From NCBI GenBank assembly GCA_002310215.1, contig DBYR01000024.1, positions 1-32,772 on the forward strand: 32,772 nt of DNA. The letters are read 5' to 3'. A program made the translations under genes and the position numbers. The notes below the pieces were generated by a model that made no database searches, had not been told where the DNA came from, and was given only the letters and a program-made list of their open reading frames with translations. This DNA is from Bacteroidales bacterium UBA1181. GTDB taxonomy: Bacteria; Bacteroidota; Bacteroidia; Bacteroidales; Paludibacteraceae. Positions 18,646-26,723 of this stretch are shown here, piece after piece. The stretch's first letter is position 1, and each line of letters begins with the position of its first letter.

Positions 18646-19110
18646 CTATTTCAGGTCGTCCAAAGAGACATGCGGAGGAAGGAAGGTAGTGATATCCTTG
18701 CCATAGCGAATCAGGTCACGTACGACGGTAGAGCTGATGAAAGAGTGTTGCGGCTCCGTGAAGAGTAGCACCGTGTCGATGCCCGACAGACGACGGTTGG
18801 CGTCGGCGATTGTCTTCTCATACTCGAAGTCCTGGATGGAACGGATGCCCCTGAGAATGATATTCGCATTGACCTCCCGGGCGAAGTCCACCGTCAAAGA
18901 GTCGTAGCTCTTCACAGAGACGTGCGGCTCGTCACAAAATGCCTTGGAGATGATCTTATACCGCTGCTCAACAGAGAAAAGCGACTTTTTCGCATCATTC
19001 ACACCAATGGCGATCACCACCTCGTCCACGAAATTCAAGGCACGCTTCACGACTGAATAATGGCCTATCGTGAAAGGATCGAAACTACCTGGAAATACGG
19101 CTATCTTCAT
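18646..19110 (-). CDS. coaD: Phosphopantetheine adenylyltransferase CoaD
   Basis: CoaD joins 4'-phosphopantetheine and ATP to give dephospho-CoA, the penultimate step of CoA synthesis. The 154-residue protein has the nucleotidyltransferase motif GSFDPFTIGH (8-17, with T14-x-x-H17), the substrate-binding LRGIR (86-90) and ISSTVVR (125-131). It is divergent from the secretion-like operon across a 173-base shared intergenic region and ends with TAG. Confidence 0.97.
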   Translation of the reverse strand: MKIAVFPGSFDPFTIGHYSVVKRALNFVDEVVIAIGVNDAKKSLFSVEQRYKIISKAFCDEPHVSVKSYDSLTVDFAREVNANIILRGIRSIQDFEYEKTIADANRRLSGIDTVLLFTEPQHSFISSTVVRDLIRYGKDITTFLPPHVSLDDLK

Positions 19111-19125
19111 CTTCTATTTTTTTTG

Positions 19126-19133
19126 CAAAGATA
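19126..19133 (-). promoter_or_regulatory. Probable -7 element for coaD
   Basis: On the - strand this reads TATCTTTG, a match to TAnnTTTG, 16 bases before the coaD start. The -33 position is poor: TATG instead of TTTG at the 19-base spacing. The other half of the intergenic region carries the better, divergent promoter of the secretion-like operon. Confidence 0.45.
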
Positions 19134-19217
19134 CGAATAATATGTTGAAAAACATACCACAGGGGGGAAACATCCACACGCACAAATGATTTGTTTTAAT
19201 AAAATCGCAAATTTAAT

Positions 19218-19248
19218 TTTGCCATGAACATATTATAATGTATTTTTG
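19218..19248 (+). promoter_or_regulatory. Canonical Bacteroidota promoter for the secretion-like operon
   Basis: TTTG at 19218-19221 and TATTTTTG at 19241-19248 are separated by exactly 19 bases, the arrangement recognised by the Bacteroidota primary sigma factor. Transcription would start about 7 bases downstream, leaving a leader of roughly 30 bases before the pseudopilin ATG at 19284. I see no other equally good promoter within the following 11.5 kb cluster. Confidence 0.8.
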
Positions 19249-19283
19249 CAAGACAAATAATTAATTTTTCAAAAGAAGCACTT

Positions 19284-19685
19284 ATGAAAGTCAGAAAGGT
19301 TCAGGGTTTTTCACTACCAGAGCTATTAATCGTATTAGTCATCATCGGCATCTTAGTATTATTAGCATTGCCTAACCTCATGCCATTAATATCCAAAACC
19401 AAGGCGACAGAAGCGCAACTTCAACTGGGACATCTCCACACACTGGAAAAAACATACTTCTACATGTACTCCAAATACTCAAGCGATTTGGATGAAATAG
19501 GATTTGAACAGGAAAAACTCGTGACAGATGGAGGGAAAGCGAACTATCTGATCGAGGTGGTAAACGCGGAGAGCTCCACATTCACGGCAAGAGCGACGGC
19601 TGTCGTCGACTTTGACGGAGATGGCACCTTCAACGTGTGGGAGATTGATCAAGATAAGAACCTGAAGGAAACTGTAAAAGACTAA
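19284..19685 (+). CDS. Major pseudopilin, GspG-like, of a type II secretion-like system
   Basis: This is probably the main subunit of the periplasmic pseudopilus. A short basic leader ends at G8, followed by F9 and a hydrophobic helix (FSLPELLIVLVIIGILVLLA) with Glu at mature position 5 (E13), the signature processed by prepilin peptidase. The 125-residue mature size fits GspG. The C-terminal acidic loop DFDGDGTFNVWE (103-114 region) resembles the calcium-binding end of major pseudopilins. As first gene after a canonical promoter it should be the most abundant product. Its TAA overlaps the next ATG by one base. Confidence 0.88.
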   Translation: MKVRKVQGFSLPELLIVLVIIGILVLLALPNLMPLISKTKATEAQLQLGHLHTLEKTYFYMYSKYSSDLDEIGFEQEKLVTDGGKANYLIEVVNAESSTFTARATAVVDFDGDGTFNVWEIDQDKNLKETVKD

Positions 19686-20173
19686 TGTCGAATCTTTTGG
19701 TCTTACCCATTTTGTTCATCTTGATATACCAAGATTTTACAAAGTACACAGTGACCCTCTTCTTGCTTATTCTATTAATAATTGTTCAACTTTCTATTGG
19801 ATTATGGACGGACGGATGGGAAGAAACAGCCACACGCTGCGTCACCAACGTCACAATCACAATCGTACAATTACTAATGCTTAAAATATATTTCAGAGTT
19901 AGGAAAGTCAACGACAGCGACAAGCTGATCAACAATGTCATCGGATTAGGGGATATCATCTTCTTCCTCTTTTTGTGCATGGCCTTTTCTCCCATGAACT
20001 ACATCGCCTTCATGATCATCTCTCTGATTCTGACGCTCTTAGTACATATTACAGTTAGGAACAGGTTCCAGAGAATACCGCTGATAGGCTATCTTTCAAT
20101 ATGGTACACGATATTAGCGGTGACAGGTTTTAACACCAGAAGCGACATGTACCTTCAAAATCTTTTCTTCTGA
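19685..20173 (+). CDS. Minimal prepilin peptidase (A24 family), GspO/PilD-like core
   Basis: This 162-residue, multi-membrane-segment protein carries both catalytic Asp motifs of the A24 aspartic prepilin peptidases: D17 in YQDFTKY after the first segment, and D90 in GLGDIIF (87-93). It lacks the N-terminal zinc-binding methyltransferase domain of the 260-290-residue GspO/PilD enzymes, so it should cleave but not N-methylate the pseudopilins. Its place directly after the major pseudopilin supports this reading. Overall similarity is weak, and the motifs plus context carry the call. Confidence 0.75.
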   Translation: MSNLLVLPILFILIYQDFTKYTVTLFLLILLIIVQLSIGLWTDGWEETATRCVTNVTITIVQLLMLKIYFRVRKVNDSDKLINNVIGLGDIIFFLFLCMAFSPMNYIAFMIISLILTLLVHITVRNRFQRIPLIGYLSIWYTILAVTGFNTRSDMYLQNLFF

Positions 20174-20176
20174 GTT

Positions 20177-21607
20177 ATGATAGAGACAATCGATATAAAT
20201 CCAGACATCAGGCACGTCATCACAGACCAACAGGCCTGGCACTACCACATCATTCCTAAGGAGATAACCCCCTCGGAATGGAACCTATATATCGATAAGG
20301 AGTACATGAGCGAAGCCGTCAAGGAAGAACTCGAACTCACCCTCAACACAACGGTCAAATTAGAAGCGACTGATTCTGAGGTCATAACACACACCCTCAG
20401 CAAATACTACAGGAAGTCGGACGCCAAAGAAGCGAGCGCCCAACCATCCGTCAACATTAAGTCGGACGATTTCTTGTCCTCCCTGATCAAGGAGGCCAAA
20501 GAGATGCACTCGAGTGATATTCACATCGAGATATACGAAGAGCTCTGCCGCGTCAGGTTCAGGATCGACGGAAAACTATTGGAGAAATATAGGTTAGACA
20601 AAGAGAATTATCCCGCACTTGTAAATAAGATCAAAATCAAGGCGAACATTGACATCGCAGAGAAACGATTGCCTCAAGACGGACGTATCTTCTTCGAGGA
20701 GGGGAATGTCAAGTTCGACATACGTGTCTCCGTCCTGCCCACGCTGAACGGAGAAAAAATCGTTTTGCGTCTGCTGAACAAAGACTCCGCGAACATCGAG
20801 ATTTCCAAACTCGGCTTCACGGAAAAGCAGCAAGCCATCTTCCTGGAGAACATCCGCAAATCGCATGGCATCATACTTATCAGCGGACCTACCGGCTCAG
20901 GAAAGACCACTACATTATACGCCACCCTGAAGATCTTGAACAATATCGAGTCCAACATCCTAACGATCGAAGACCCGGTCGAGTACACCCTTTCGGGCAT
21001 CAATCAGGTACAGCTGAGGGAAGACATCGGGCTCACCTTCGCAAGGGCGCTACGCACGTTTTTGCGACAAGACCCGGACGTCATCATGTTAGGAGAGATC
21101 CGAGACAACGAGACGGCGCAGATGGCGATTCGATCGGCCCTAACCGGTCACCTTGTGTTATCGACCATCCACACGAACTCCGCCTGGGGCATCATCTCCC
21201 GTCTCTGCGACATGGGCATTCCTCCATTCCTGTTAGCGGACACCATCAACCTCTGCGTGGCGCAAAGGCTTATCCGCCTATTATGTCCACATTGCAAGGA
21301 GAAGGTCAAATTCGACGCCTCCCAACTGCCAAGCCAATTCAAGAGCAAGACGATCCCTGAATACCACTACAAAGCGCATGGCTGCGAGGAGTGCTATTAC
21401 ACCGGCTACAAAGGGCGAAAGGCGATTTACGAAGTGATACCGATCGACACGGAACTGTCGGAGGTCATCAAGCAAAACAACTACGACATAGAGACCATCA
21501 AGGAGAAAAAGGGAATCCTCTCGTTAGCAGAGACCGCATATAGCGATTTCTTGAAAGGGGAGACCTCCATCGACGAGATATATCCAATCTTATTAAACAG
21601 TTTATGA
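20177..21607 (+). CDS. gspE: Assembly ATPase GspE/PilB-like
   Basis: GspE is the cytoplasmic hexameric ATPase that drives pseudopilus assembly. The 476-residue protein has a short N-terminal region (1-95) that would dock to GspL. The N2E-like region with MHSSDIHIE (110-118) follows. Then come Walker A GPTGSGKT (237-244), the Asp box TIEDPVEY (263-270), Walker B LGEIRD (305-310) and a His box (HLVLSTIHTN, 325-334). A four-cysteine zinc site is formed by C370, C373, C403 and C406, a feature of GspE and PilB but not PilT. The core is complete, so it should be active. The stop overlaps the secretin start as ATGA. Confidence 0.95.
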   Translation: MIETIDINPDIRHVITDQQAWHYHIIPKEITPSEWNLYIDKEYMSEAVKEELELTLNTTVKLEATDSEVITHTLSKYYRKSDAKEASAQPSVNIKSDDFLSSLIKEAKEMHSSDIHIEIYEELCRVRFRIDGKLLEKYRLDKENYPALVNKIKIKANIDIAEKRLPQDGRIFFEEGNVKFDIRVSVLPTLNGEKIVLRLLNKDSANIEISKLGFTEKQQAIFLENIRKSHGIILISGPTGSGKTTTLYATLKILNNIESNILTIEDPVEYTLSGINQVQLREDIGLTFARALRTFLRQDPDVIMLGEIRDNETAQMAIRSALTGHLVLSTIHTNSAWGIISRLCDMGIPPFLLADTINLCVAQRLIRLLCPHCKEKVKFDASQLPSQFKSKTIPEYHYKAHGCEECYYTGYKGRKAIYEVIPIDTELSEVIKQNNYDIETIKEKKGILSLAETAYSDFLKGETSIDEIYPILLNSL

Positions 21608-23544
21608 ATCTTAAAACAACATATAAAGACATCGTGAAACGGTCAATTATCCTATTATCGATTTTACTATTCAGCATTAACCTCAATGCTCAAGTGACAA
21701 ACAGCGAAGATCGGTTTGTAAAGATAGAGAAACAGTTAGAGCAACTCTCAAAGACAGAGCCTGGACTATCCGAGAAAATAGAGCTTTCGGTATCCGATCT
21801 GGACATCCAGGAGTTCATACGCGCGATAGCCAATGCGAACAAAATCAACATTCACATCAGCCCGGACCTGAACATGAAGATTAGCAATAACTTCTCCAAC
21901 GTCTCCGTCTCGTCCGTATTGTCATTCCTGTGCAGGCAATATGACCTGAACATTGATTTCTACAACAATATCCTCTCCATCTCAAGATGGTACCCCGAGC
22001 CCGAAAAGCCAGTCATTCAAGCGCCCAAAGAGATTGACATCCGATACAATCCGAACGACGGGACAATCAGCATGGACTTGGATTCGGACACTTTATCGAA
22101 GGTAGCCAAGGAGATCACGAAGAAGACGGGCCGGAACATCCTGTATGGACCATCGGTCAGCAACCATATCGTCTCATTCTTCGTCGAGAACATCGCCTTA
22201 GACAACGCCATAGACAAACTTGCGCTTACAAACGGATTACAAGCGATACCGACAGAAGACAACTGCATACTATTAGACAAAGAGGCCAGCACGACCGACA
22301 ATGGCAATGGATCCTCGTCCAGAGGCAGATCCTCCAAGAAACGTAAATCCCACAATGCGGATTTCGAATATACCATCGAAAACGACCTGATCAGTCTGAA
22401 TGCGGAAAACGCATCCATCAACGACATCGTGACGGAAATCTCGAATGAGATGAAGAAGAACTTCATCGTCTACACCCCCATAACAGGAGAAATCACCACA
22501 AGGCTTGACAAAGTGCCTTACGACGAGTTCCTGAATAAGATACTGAACAGCAGCAAGTTCACCTCCAACCTGAGCAATGGATTATACATGATCGGAGACC
22601 GGCAAATAGAGAATCTGAGGGAGACGAGGGTCATACAACTACAACACCGGTCCACCAATAACATACAAGAATACATCCCGAAGGAAATCCAAAAGGATGT
22701 GACAATAAAAGAGTTCCCCGAGCTAAACAGCATCATCGCCTCAGGTTCGAGCCGATCCATCGACGAGGTGGAAAACTTCCTGATCAGCATCGACAAGGTA
22801 GTTCCCGTGATTCTGATAGAGGTGATCATGATCAGCTCGAATGTCTACAACACCACCTCGACAGGAATATCCTTTGGGTCAGGAACAGAAGCGGTCAAAT
22901 CCTCGCTCACCTATAACGGAGGCATCTCGACCACACTAAGCTCAACAGTCCTGAACGACATCATATCAGGAATCAACAGTTGGGGATCGTTCTTCAACCT
23001 AGGGAAGGTGAATTCCTCATTCTACATGTCGCTGAGCGCACTGGAAGACCAAGGCGTCGTAAAGGTACATTCGACCCCTAAGCTGGCGACCCTCAACAGC
23101 CATGAGGCAACGCTCGTGATCGGAGAGACTGAATACTACAAAGAGGTACAGAACACCGTCGTCGGAAATGAAAACCCGCAGAACATCCAGTCCTACGAAT
23201 GGAAATCGATCGACGCCAACCTCTCCATCTCCATCAAGCCGATGTATTCCGGAGACGATCAAATCACGATGGAGGTAAAAGTCGCACAGTCTGGATTTAA
23301 GCAAACAGCGGGGAAAGACGCCCCTCCGGGATCAGAAAACAAGACATTCAACTCCACCATGAGAGTACGGAACGAAGAGATGATTCTGTTAGGAGGGTTG
23401 GAGGAGAAAAGCAAATCCAACACGGGGTCAGGGTTGCCCGTCCTCTCCAGAGTACCCGTATTACGCTGGATCTTCTCCAATCGGACAAAAAGCAAGGAGG
23501 ATTCTCAACTAAACATATTTATCCGTCCTACAATTCTGTTCTAA
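21604..23544 (+). CDS. gspD: Outer-membrane secretin, GspD/PilQ family
   Basis: The secretin forms the gated outer-membrane channel. The 646-residue protein has a signal peptide ending near NLNAQ (about 26-30). An N0/STN-like domain (about 57-128) follows, then one or two further N-type domains (about 150-222 and 253-333). A Ser/Arg/Lys-rich linker (about 228-250) separates them, and another N-domain covers about 338-398. The secretin domain runs from about 400 to the end and carries the signature GLPVLSRVPVLRWIF (610-624) plus TPKLATLNSHEATLVIG (491-507). The protein stops right after IFIRPTILF, so there is no C-terminal S-domain for a classical GspS pilotin. Confidence 0.94.
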   Translation: MNLKTTYKDIVKRSIILLSILLFSINLNAQVTNSEDRFVKIEKQLEQLSKTEPGLSEKIELSVSDLDIQEFIRAIANANKINIHISPDLNMKISNNFSNVSVSSVLSFLCRQYDLNIDFYNNILSISRWYPEPEKPVIQAPKEIDIRYNPNDGTISMDLDSDTLSKVAKEITKKTGRNILYGPSVSNHIVSFFVENIALDNAIDKLALTNGLQAIPTEDNCILLDKEASTTDNGNGSSSRGRSSKKRKSHNADFEYTIENDLISLNAENASINDIVTEISNEMKKNFIVYTPITGEITTRLDKVPYDEFLNKILNSSKFTSNLSNGLYMIGDRQIENLRETRVIQLQHRSTNNIQEYIPKEIQKDVTIKEFPELNSIIASGSSRSIDEVENFLISIDKVVPVILIEVIMISSNVYNTTSTGISFGSGTEAVKSSLTYNGGISTTLSSTVLNDIISGINSWGSFFNLGKVNSSFYMSLSALEDQGVVKVHSTPKLATLNSHEATLVIGETEYYKEVQNTVVGNENPQNIQSYEWKSIDANLSISIKPMYSGDDQITMEVKVAQSGFKQTAGKDAPPGSENKTFNSTMRVRNEEMILLGGLEEKSKSNTGSGLPVLSRVPVLRWIFSNRTKSKEDSQLNIFIRPTILF

Positions 23545-23545
23545 G

Positions 23546-24751
23546 ATGTTTAAATTAGAGAATATAATTGAAACCTCCAAGAAAGCATATATCGTTGATA
23601 TTGAAGTAAATGCGACCGAAGTCTACTCTTTGACGGTTTTGACGCGCAAAGGGAAGGATATCGATTTCAGTTTTCCGGTCGTGGAGAGCAGCGATATCAA
23701 CGACATATTGGAGAAGATACCGGACGAGGCGACTATCGGCCTGATCATCAGCGGGAAGGGAGTGCTCTACAGACTCGTCAGGAGCGGAGTCGACTCACCC
23801 AAAGAGAAGCTCTTGTCTCAGATTCTTCCCGATGCCGACGTCAACGACTTCCACATCCAGCCATACGGAATAGAGGGTCAGGAAGAGGCATCCATCGTAT
23901 CGATAGCCAGAAAGACGGTCGTCGACAACCTAATAGCGAAATTCTCAGGGAAAGGATTCATATCGGGCATCTCCATCGGTCCTTTCATTTTCAATTCGAT
24001 CATACCGCTCTTCGAGGAGCATGTCCAATCCATTTCATACAAGTACATCAAAATAGACATAGCAGACGACGCGATAACAGGGTTTCAGACAAACGGCACC
24101 GAAGAAACGACCGTACACATCAACGGGCAGGAGATCAAGGCAGACCTGCTACCTTCCTTAGCCTTGGGATTCTCCCTCCTCATGGGCAGTCCATGCAATT
24201 ATGCGGAGATACCGTCAATCGGACAATTCGCTTCCGAGAATAGATTCAGGGAAAAGAGCATCAAGATCATACGCTACGCCATCCCCATCACCTTCTTGGT
24301 GCTGATGGCAAGCTATATACTGTTCGACACCTATTTCGGCAAAGTCGAGAACATTAAGGCGGACATAGCGGAGAATGAGCAGCAGCTCAAACAGTTAGAA
24401 GAACTGCGGGAGTCTTATGCCTCAAAGAATAAATTCCTTGAGCAATCCGGATTGTTAGGCCACACACAGACCTCCAAGTACTTGGATCTGATCGCTCAAA
24501 AGATTCCCGCCACGATCGTCCTCTCCGAAATAAACGTCAATCCCCTGCAAAAAAGCCATTCGTACAACAAAGAGATGACATTCAAGCGAAACACGATAGA
24601 GATTTCAGGGACGAGCGTAGAGAGCTACGTATTCAACACCTGGATCAAAGAGCTGAAAGAGAGTCATCTATTCAAGGAGGTCAACATACTCCAATACGAG
24701 TACAAGGAAAAAGAAGGCAGAGCCTATTTTAAAATAAACATCATCACATGA
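23546..24751 (+). CDS. GspL-like assembly protein (PilM-PilN fusion architecture)
   Basis: Sequence identity to known proteins is not obvious, but the architecture fits GspL, which links the ATPase to the inner-membrane platform. Residues about 1-230 look like an actin-like (PilM/GspL cytoplasmic) domain. One membrane segment lies at about 241-260. A coiled coil (about 265-300) and a small periplasmic ferredoxin-like region (about 310-401) follow, similar in pattern to PilN. The gene sits between the secretin and a PilO/GspM-like gene, the usual M-N-O/L-M slot. It starts 1 base after the secretin stop and overlaps the next gene as ATGA. Confidence 0.7.
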   Translation: MFKLENIIETSKKAYIVDIEVNATEVYSLTVLTRKGKDIDFSFPVVESSDINDILEKIPDEATIGLIISGKGVLYRLVRSGVDSPKEKLLSQILPDADVNDFHIQPYGIEGQEEASIVSIARKTVVDNLIAKFSGKGFISGISIGPFIFNSIIPLFEEHVQSISYKYIKIDIADDAITGFQTNGTEETTVHINGQEIKADLLPSLALGFSLLMGSPCNYAEIPSIGQFASENRFREKSIKIIRYAIPITFLVLMASYILFDTYFGKVENIKADIAENEQQLKQLEELRESYASKNKFLEQSGLLGHTQTSKYLDLIAQKIPATIVLSEINVNPLQKSHSYNKEMTFKRNTIEISGTSVESYVFNTWIKELKESHLFKEVNILQYEYKEKEGRAYFKINIIT

Positions 24752-25287
24752 ATCTAAGGAAACTAACATATCATCAAATCTATTACGTCGTGATAGCATC
24801 CGTTGCCCTGTTGGCGATATGCGTCTTCTTTTTATCCATCCAAAAGACAATTGATGTGATGAGCGAGTATTACCATCACACGGAAAGGATAGAAAACATC
24901 AAAGACGCACCTCAGAAAATAGATGCGTTAAACAGGAAAATCAAGCAGATGGAGCATCTGCTTGTGGACGCCAACAACATAGACACCGAGCAATTGCTGT
25001 TGGAAAAGACGACGCAATTCTGCCAGAACAACAGGCTGACACTGATTGAGTTCCCGCAGACGTATGTCTCCGAACACAGTGATTATGAGATACTAACAAA
25101 TAAAATCGTATTGGAAGGATCCTTCAGGGATAATCTATTGTTCATATACGATTCAGAGCAGAAGAACAAAATCGGCATGGTCGCATCCATCCAATTCATA
25201 AAGAAGAAAGACATGCGGACCAAAAGGGAGAGTCTGTTCACCCACATCTATTTCCAAAACATTAAACTCAAAAAGAACAAAATATGA
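24748..25287 (+). CDS. GspM/PilO-like inner-membrane platform protein
   Basis: The 179-residue protein has a short cytoplasmic N-terminus, one membrane segment (about 11-30), a coiled coil (about 35-75) and a small alpha/beta periplasmic domain. That is the PilO/GspM plan. The family diverges fast, so the call rests on size, topology and position after the GspL-like gene. Both ends overlap neighbours by 4 bases. Confidence 0.65.
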   Translation: MNLRKLTYHQIYYVVIASVALLAICVFFLSIQKTIDVMSEYYHHTERIENIKDAPQKIDALNRKIKQMEHLLVDANNIDTEQLLLEKTTQFCQNNRLTLIEFPQTYVSEHSDYEILTNKIVLEGSFRDNLLFIYDSEQKNKIGMVASIQFIKKKDMRTKRESLFTHIYFQNIKLKKNKI

Positions 25288-26216
25288 CCACAACCAAGAA
25301 ATTCATTTATTTGCTTCTGATCGCGGCACTCGCCAGTTGTCAGGATCTAATCGTAGAAGACATATCAGAAGAGACCGTCCACATCCTTGTCCCTCAAGAT
25401 AATGTCTCTACCATGAGCTCGACCGTAACATTCGCATGGGAGAAGATAGAAGATGCGGATTCATACCAAATACAGATTGTGAGCCCGGACTTCGAAAACG
25501 CCCAAACATTATGCTACGATTCGGTGACGACGAGCAACAAAATAACATTCTCATTAAATCCCGGTAAATTCGAATGGCGAGTCAAAGCCCTCAATGACAT
25601 CAGCGAGACAAAATATACAAATCACAAATTCGTGATAGACAGCACATTGGATTTAAGTTCGGAAAAGATATTGTTATATACTCCAATCGACGGAGCCACA
25701 TTAGGCTCAGACAGCATCACCTTCCGTTGGAATAAACTTTACAATGCCGACAATTACAAATTCACACTTGTCAATACAAACAACGAAACGCTTGCGGAAA
25801 AGCTACTGACCGATTCGGAATACGGTGTCAAACTGCCTTCTGACGGAATGTACCGATGGAGTGTGTGCGCAAGCAACGCCAACACATCCACACAAACGTT
25901 CAGCGCCACCTTCACGACAGACACCAAAGCACCGGAAGCCAGCCTGTTGAAGACGCCAACGAACAAACAGACCATTCTTTCAGACACAATAACCTTCTCA
26001 TGGGCAACGTCCCAAGACTCGGGTTCCGAAATATTTGACAGCCTGATTGTCGCACATGACTCCGCCCTTTCGGACAAAGTACTGGCCATTAAGGCCATAG
26101 GCTCCACCTATTCCGACACGCTATCGGCAGGAACCTACTACTGGACAGTCATCAGCATAGACAAAGCAGGGAACAAATGCGTCAACAATAGTGTCTATAC
26201 ATTCGTTAAGGAGTAA
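25284..26216 (+). CDS. Lipoprotein with three fibronectin-III-like modules
   Basis: The 310-residue protein has a lipoprotein signal with lipobox LAS-C19, so it should be acylated and probably sits in the outer membrane. Three beta-rich modules of about 90 residues follow (about 33-118, 125-213 and 219-310). Each has the pattern of a strand with TFxW (VTFAWEKI, ITFRWNKL, ITFSWATS) and a later WRV, WSV or WTV strand, like fibronectin type III or Ig-like repeats. It is not a standard T2SS part. Overlap by 4 bases with the GspM-like gene argues that it belongs to the machine, perhaps as a secretin assembly partner or surface-facing adaptor. That role is inferred. Confidence 0.72.
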   Translation: MTTTKKFIYLLLIAALASCQDLIVEDISEETVHILVPQDNVSTMSSTVTFAWEKIEDADSYQIQIVSPDFENAQTLCYDSVTTSNKITFSLNPGKFEWRVKALNDISETKYTNHKFVIDSTLDLSSEKILLYTPIDGATLGSDSITFRWNKLYNADNYKFTLVNTNNETLAEKLLTDSEYGVKLPSDGMYRWSVCASNANTSTQTFSATFTTDTKAPEASLLKTPTNKQTILSDTITFSWATSQDSGSEIFDSLIVAHDSALSDKVLAIKAIGSTYSDTLSAGTYYWTVISIDKAGNKCVNNSVYTFVKE

Positions 26217-26225
26217 TTCGTAATC

Positions 26226-26723
26226 ATGAAGAACAAAGCGATTACATACTTGTTGTTTCTAATTGTAGCCATCGTTTGGGGAACAATCATATATAAGATT
26301 TTCTTCTATTCGGAAAGCGATGGAGTGGAGGTCCGCATCGACAACACGCAAGTGAAAGACGACACGCAAGAGCACATCGACACATTCGCGCTTTCGCTTA
26401 ACTACCCCGATCCGTTTCTGAAAAACAGCAAAGTGAGTCCGAGAAACCATGCCAACACATCACGGCCCACACAATCGCAATCAGGCAAGAAGCCTGCCCC
26501 AAAAGCCGCACCTAAAAAGCAAGAAGCTATTATCGTATGGCCAACCATTCGTTATGATGGCTTAATAAAATCAAACGACATCACGACGGCAATCGTCACG
26601 ATTAACGGAAAATCGCACTTCCTGAAAAAGGATGAGGTCGCAAAAGAGGTCAAGCTCCTATCGATAACAAAAGACAGCATTATCGTCATGTATCAACAGA
26701 AATCTAAAACAATAAAAAAATGA
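26226..26723 (+). CDS. GspC/PilP-like inner-membrane protein
   Basis: The 165-residue protein has one N-terminal membrane segment (about 5-27) and a Pro/Ser/Lys-rich periplasmic linker (about 65-100). A small beta domain (about 104-165, WPTIRYDGLI to the end) resembles the homology region of GspC and PilP that binds the secretin N0 domain. PDPF at 61-64 echoes the short motif before the PilP domain. It would bridge the inner-membrane platform and the secretin. The stop overlaps the MORN gene by 4 bases. Confidence 0.68.
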   Translation: MKNKAITYLLFLIVAIVWGTIIYKIFFYSESDGVEVRIDNTQVKDDTQEHIDTFALSLNYPDPFLKNSKVSPRNHANTSRPTQSQSGKKPAPKAAPKKQEAIIVWPTIRYDGLIKSNDITTAIVTINGKSHFLKKDEVAKEVKLLSITKDSIIVMYQQKSKTIKK

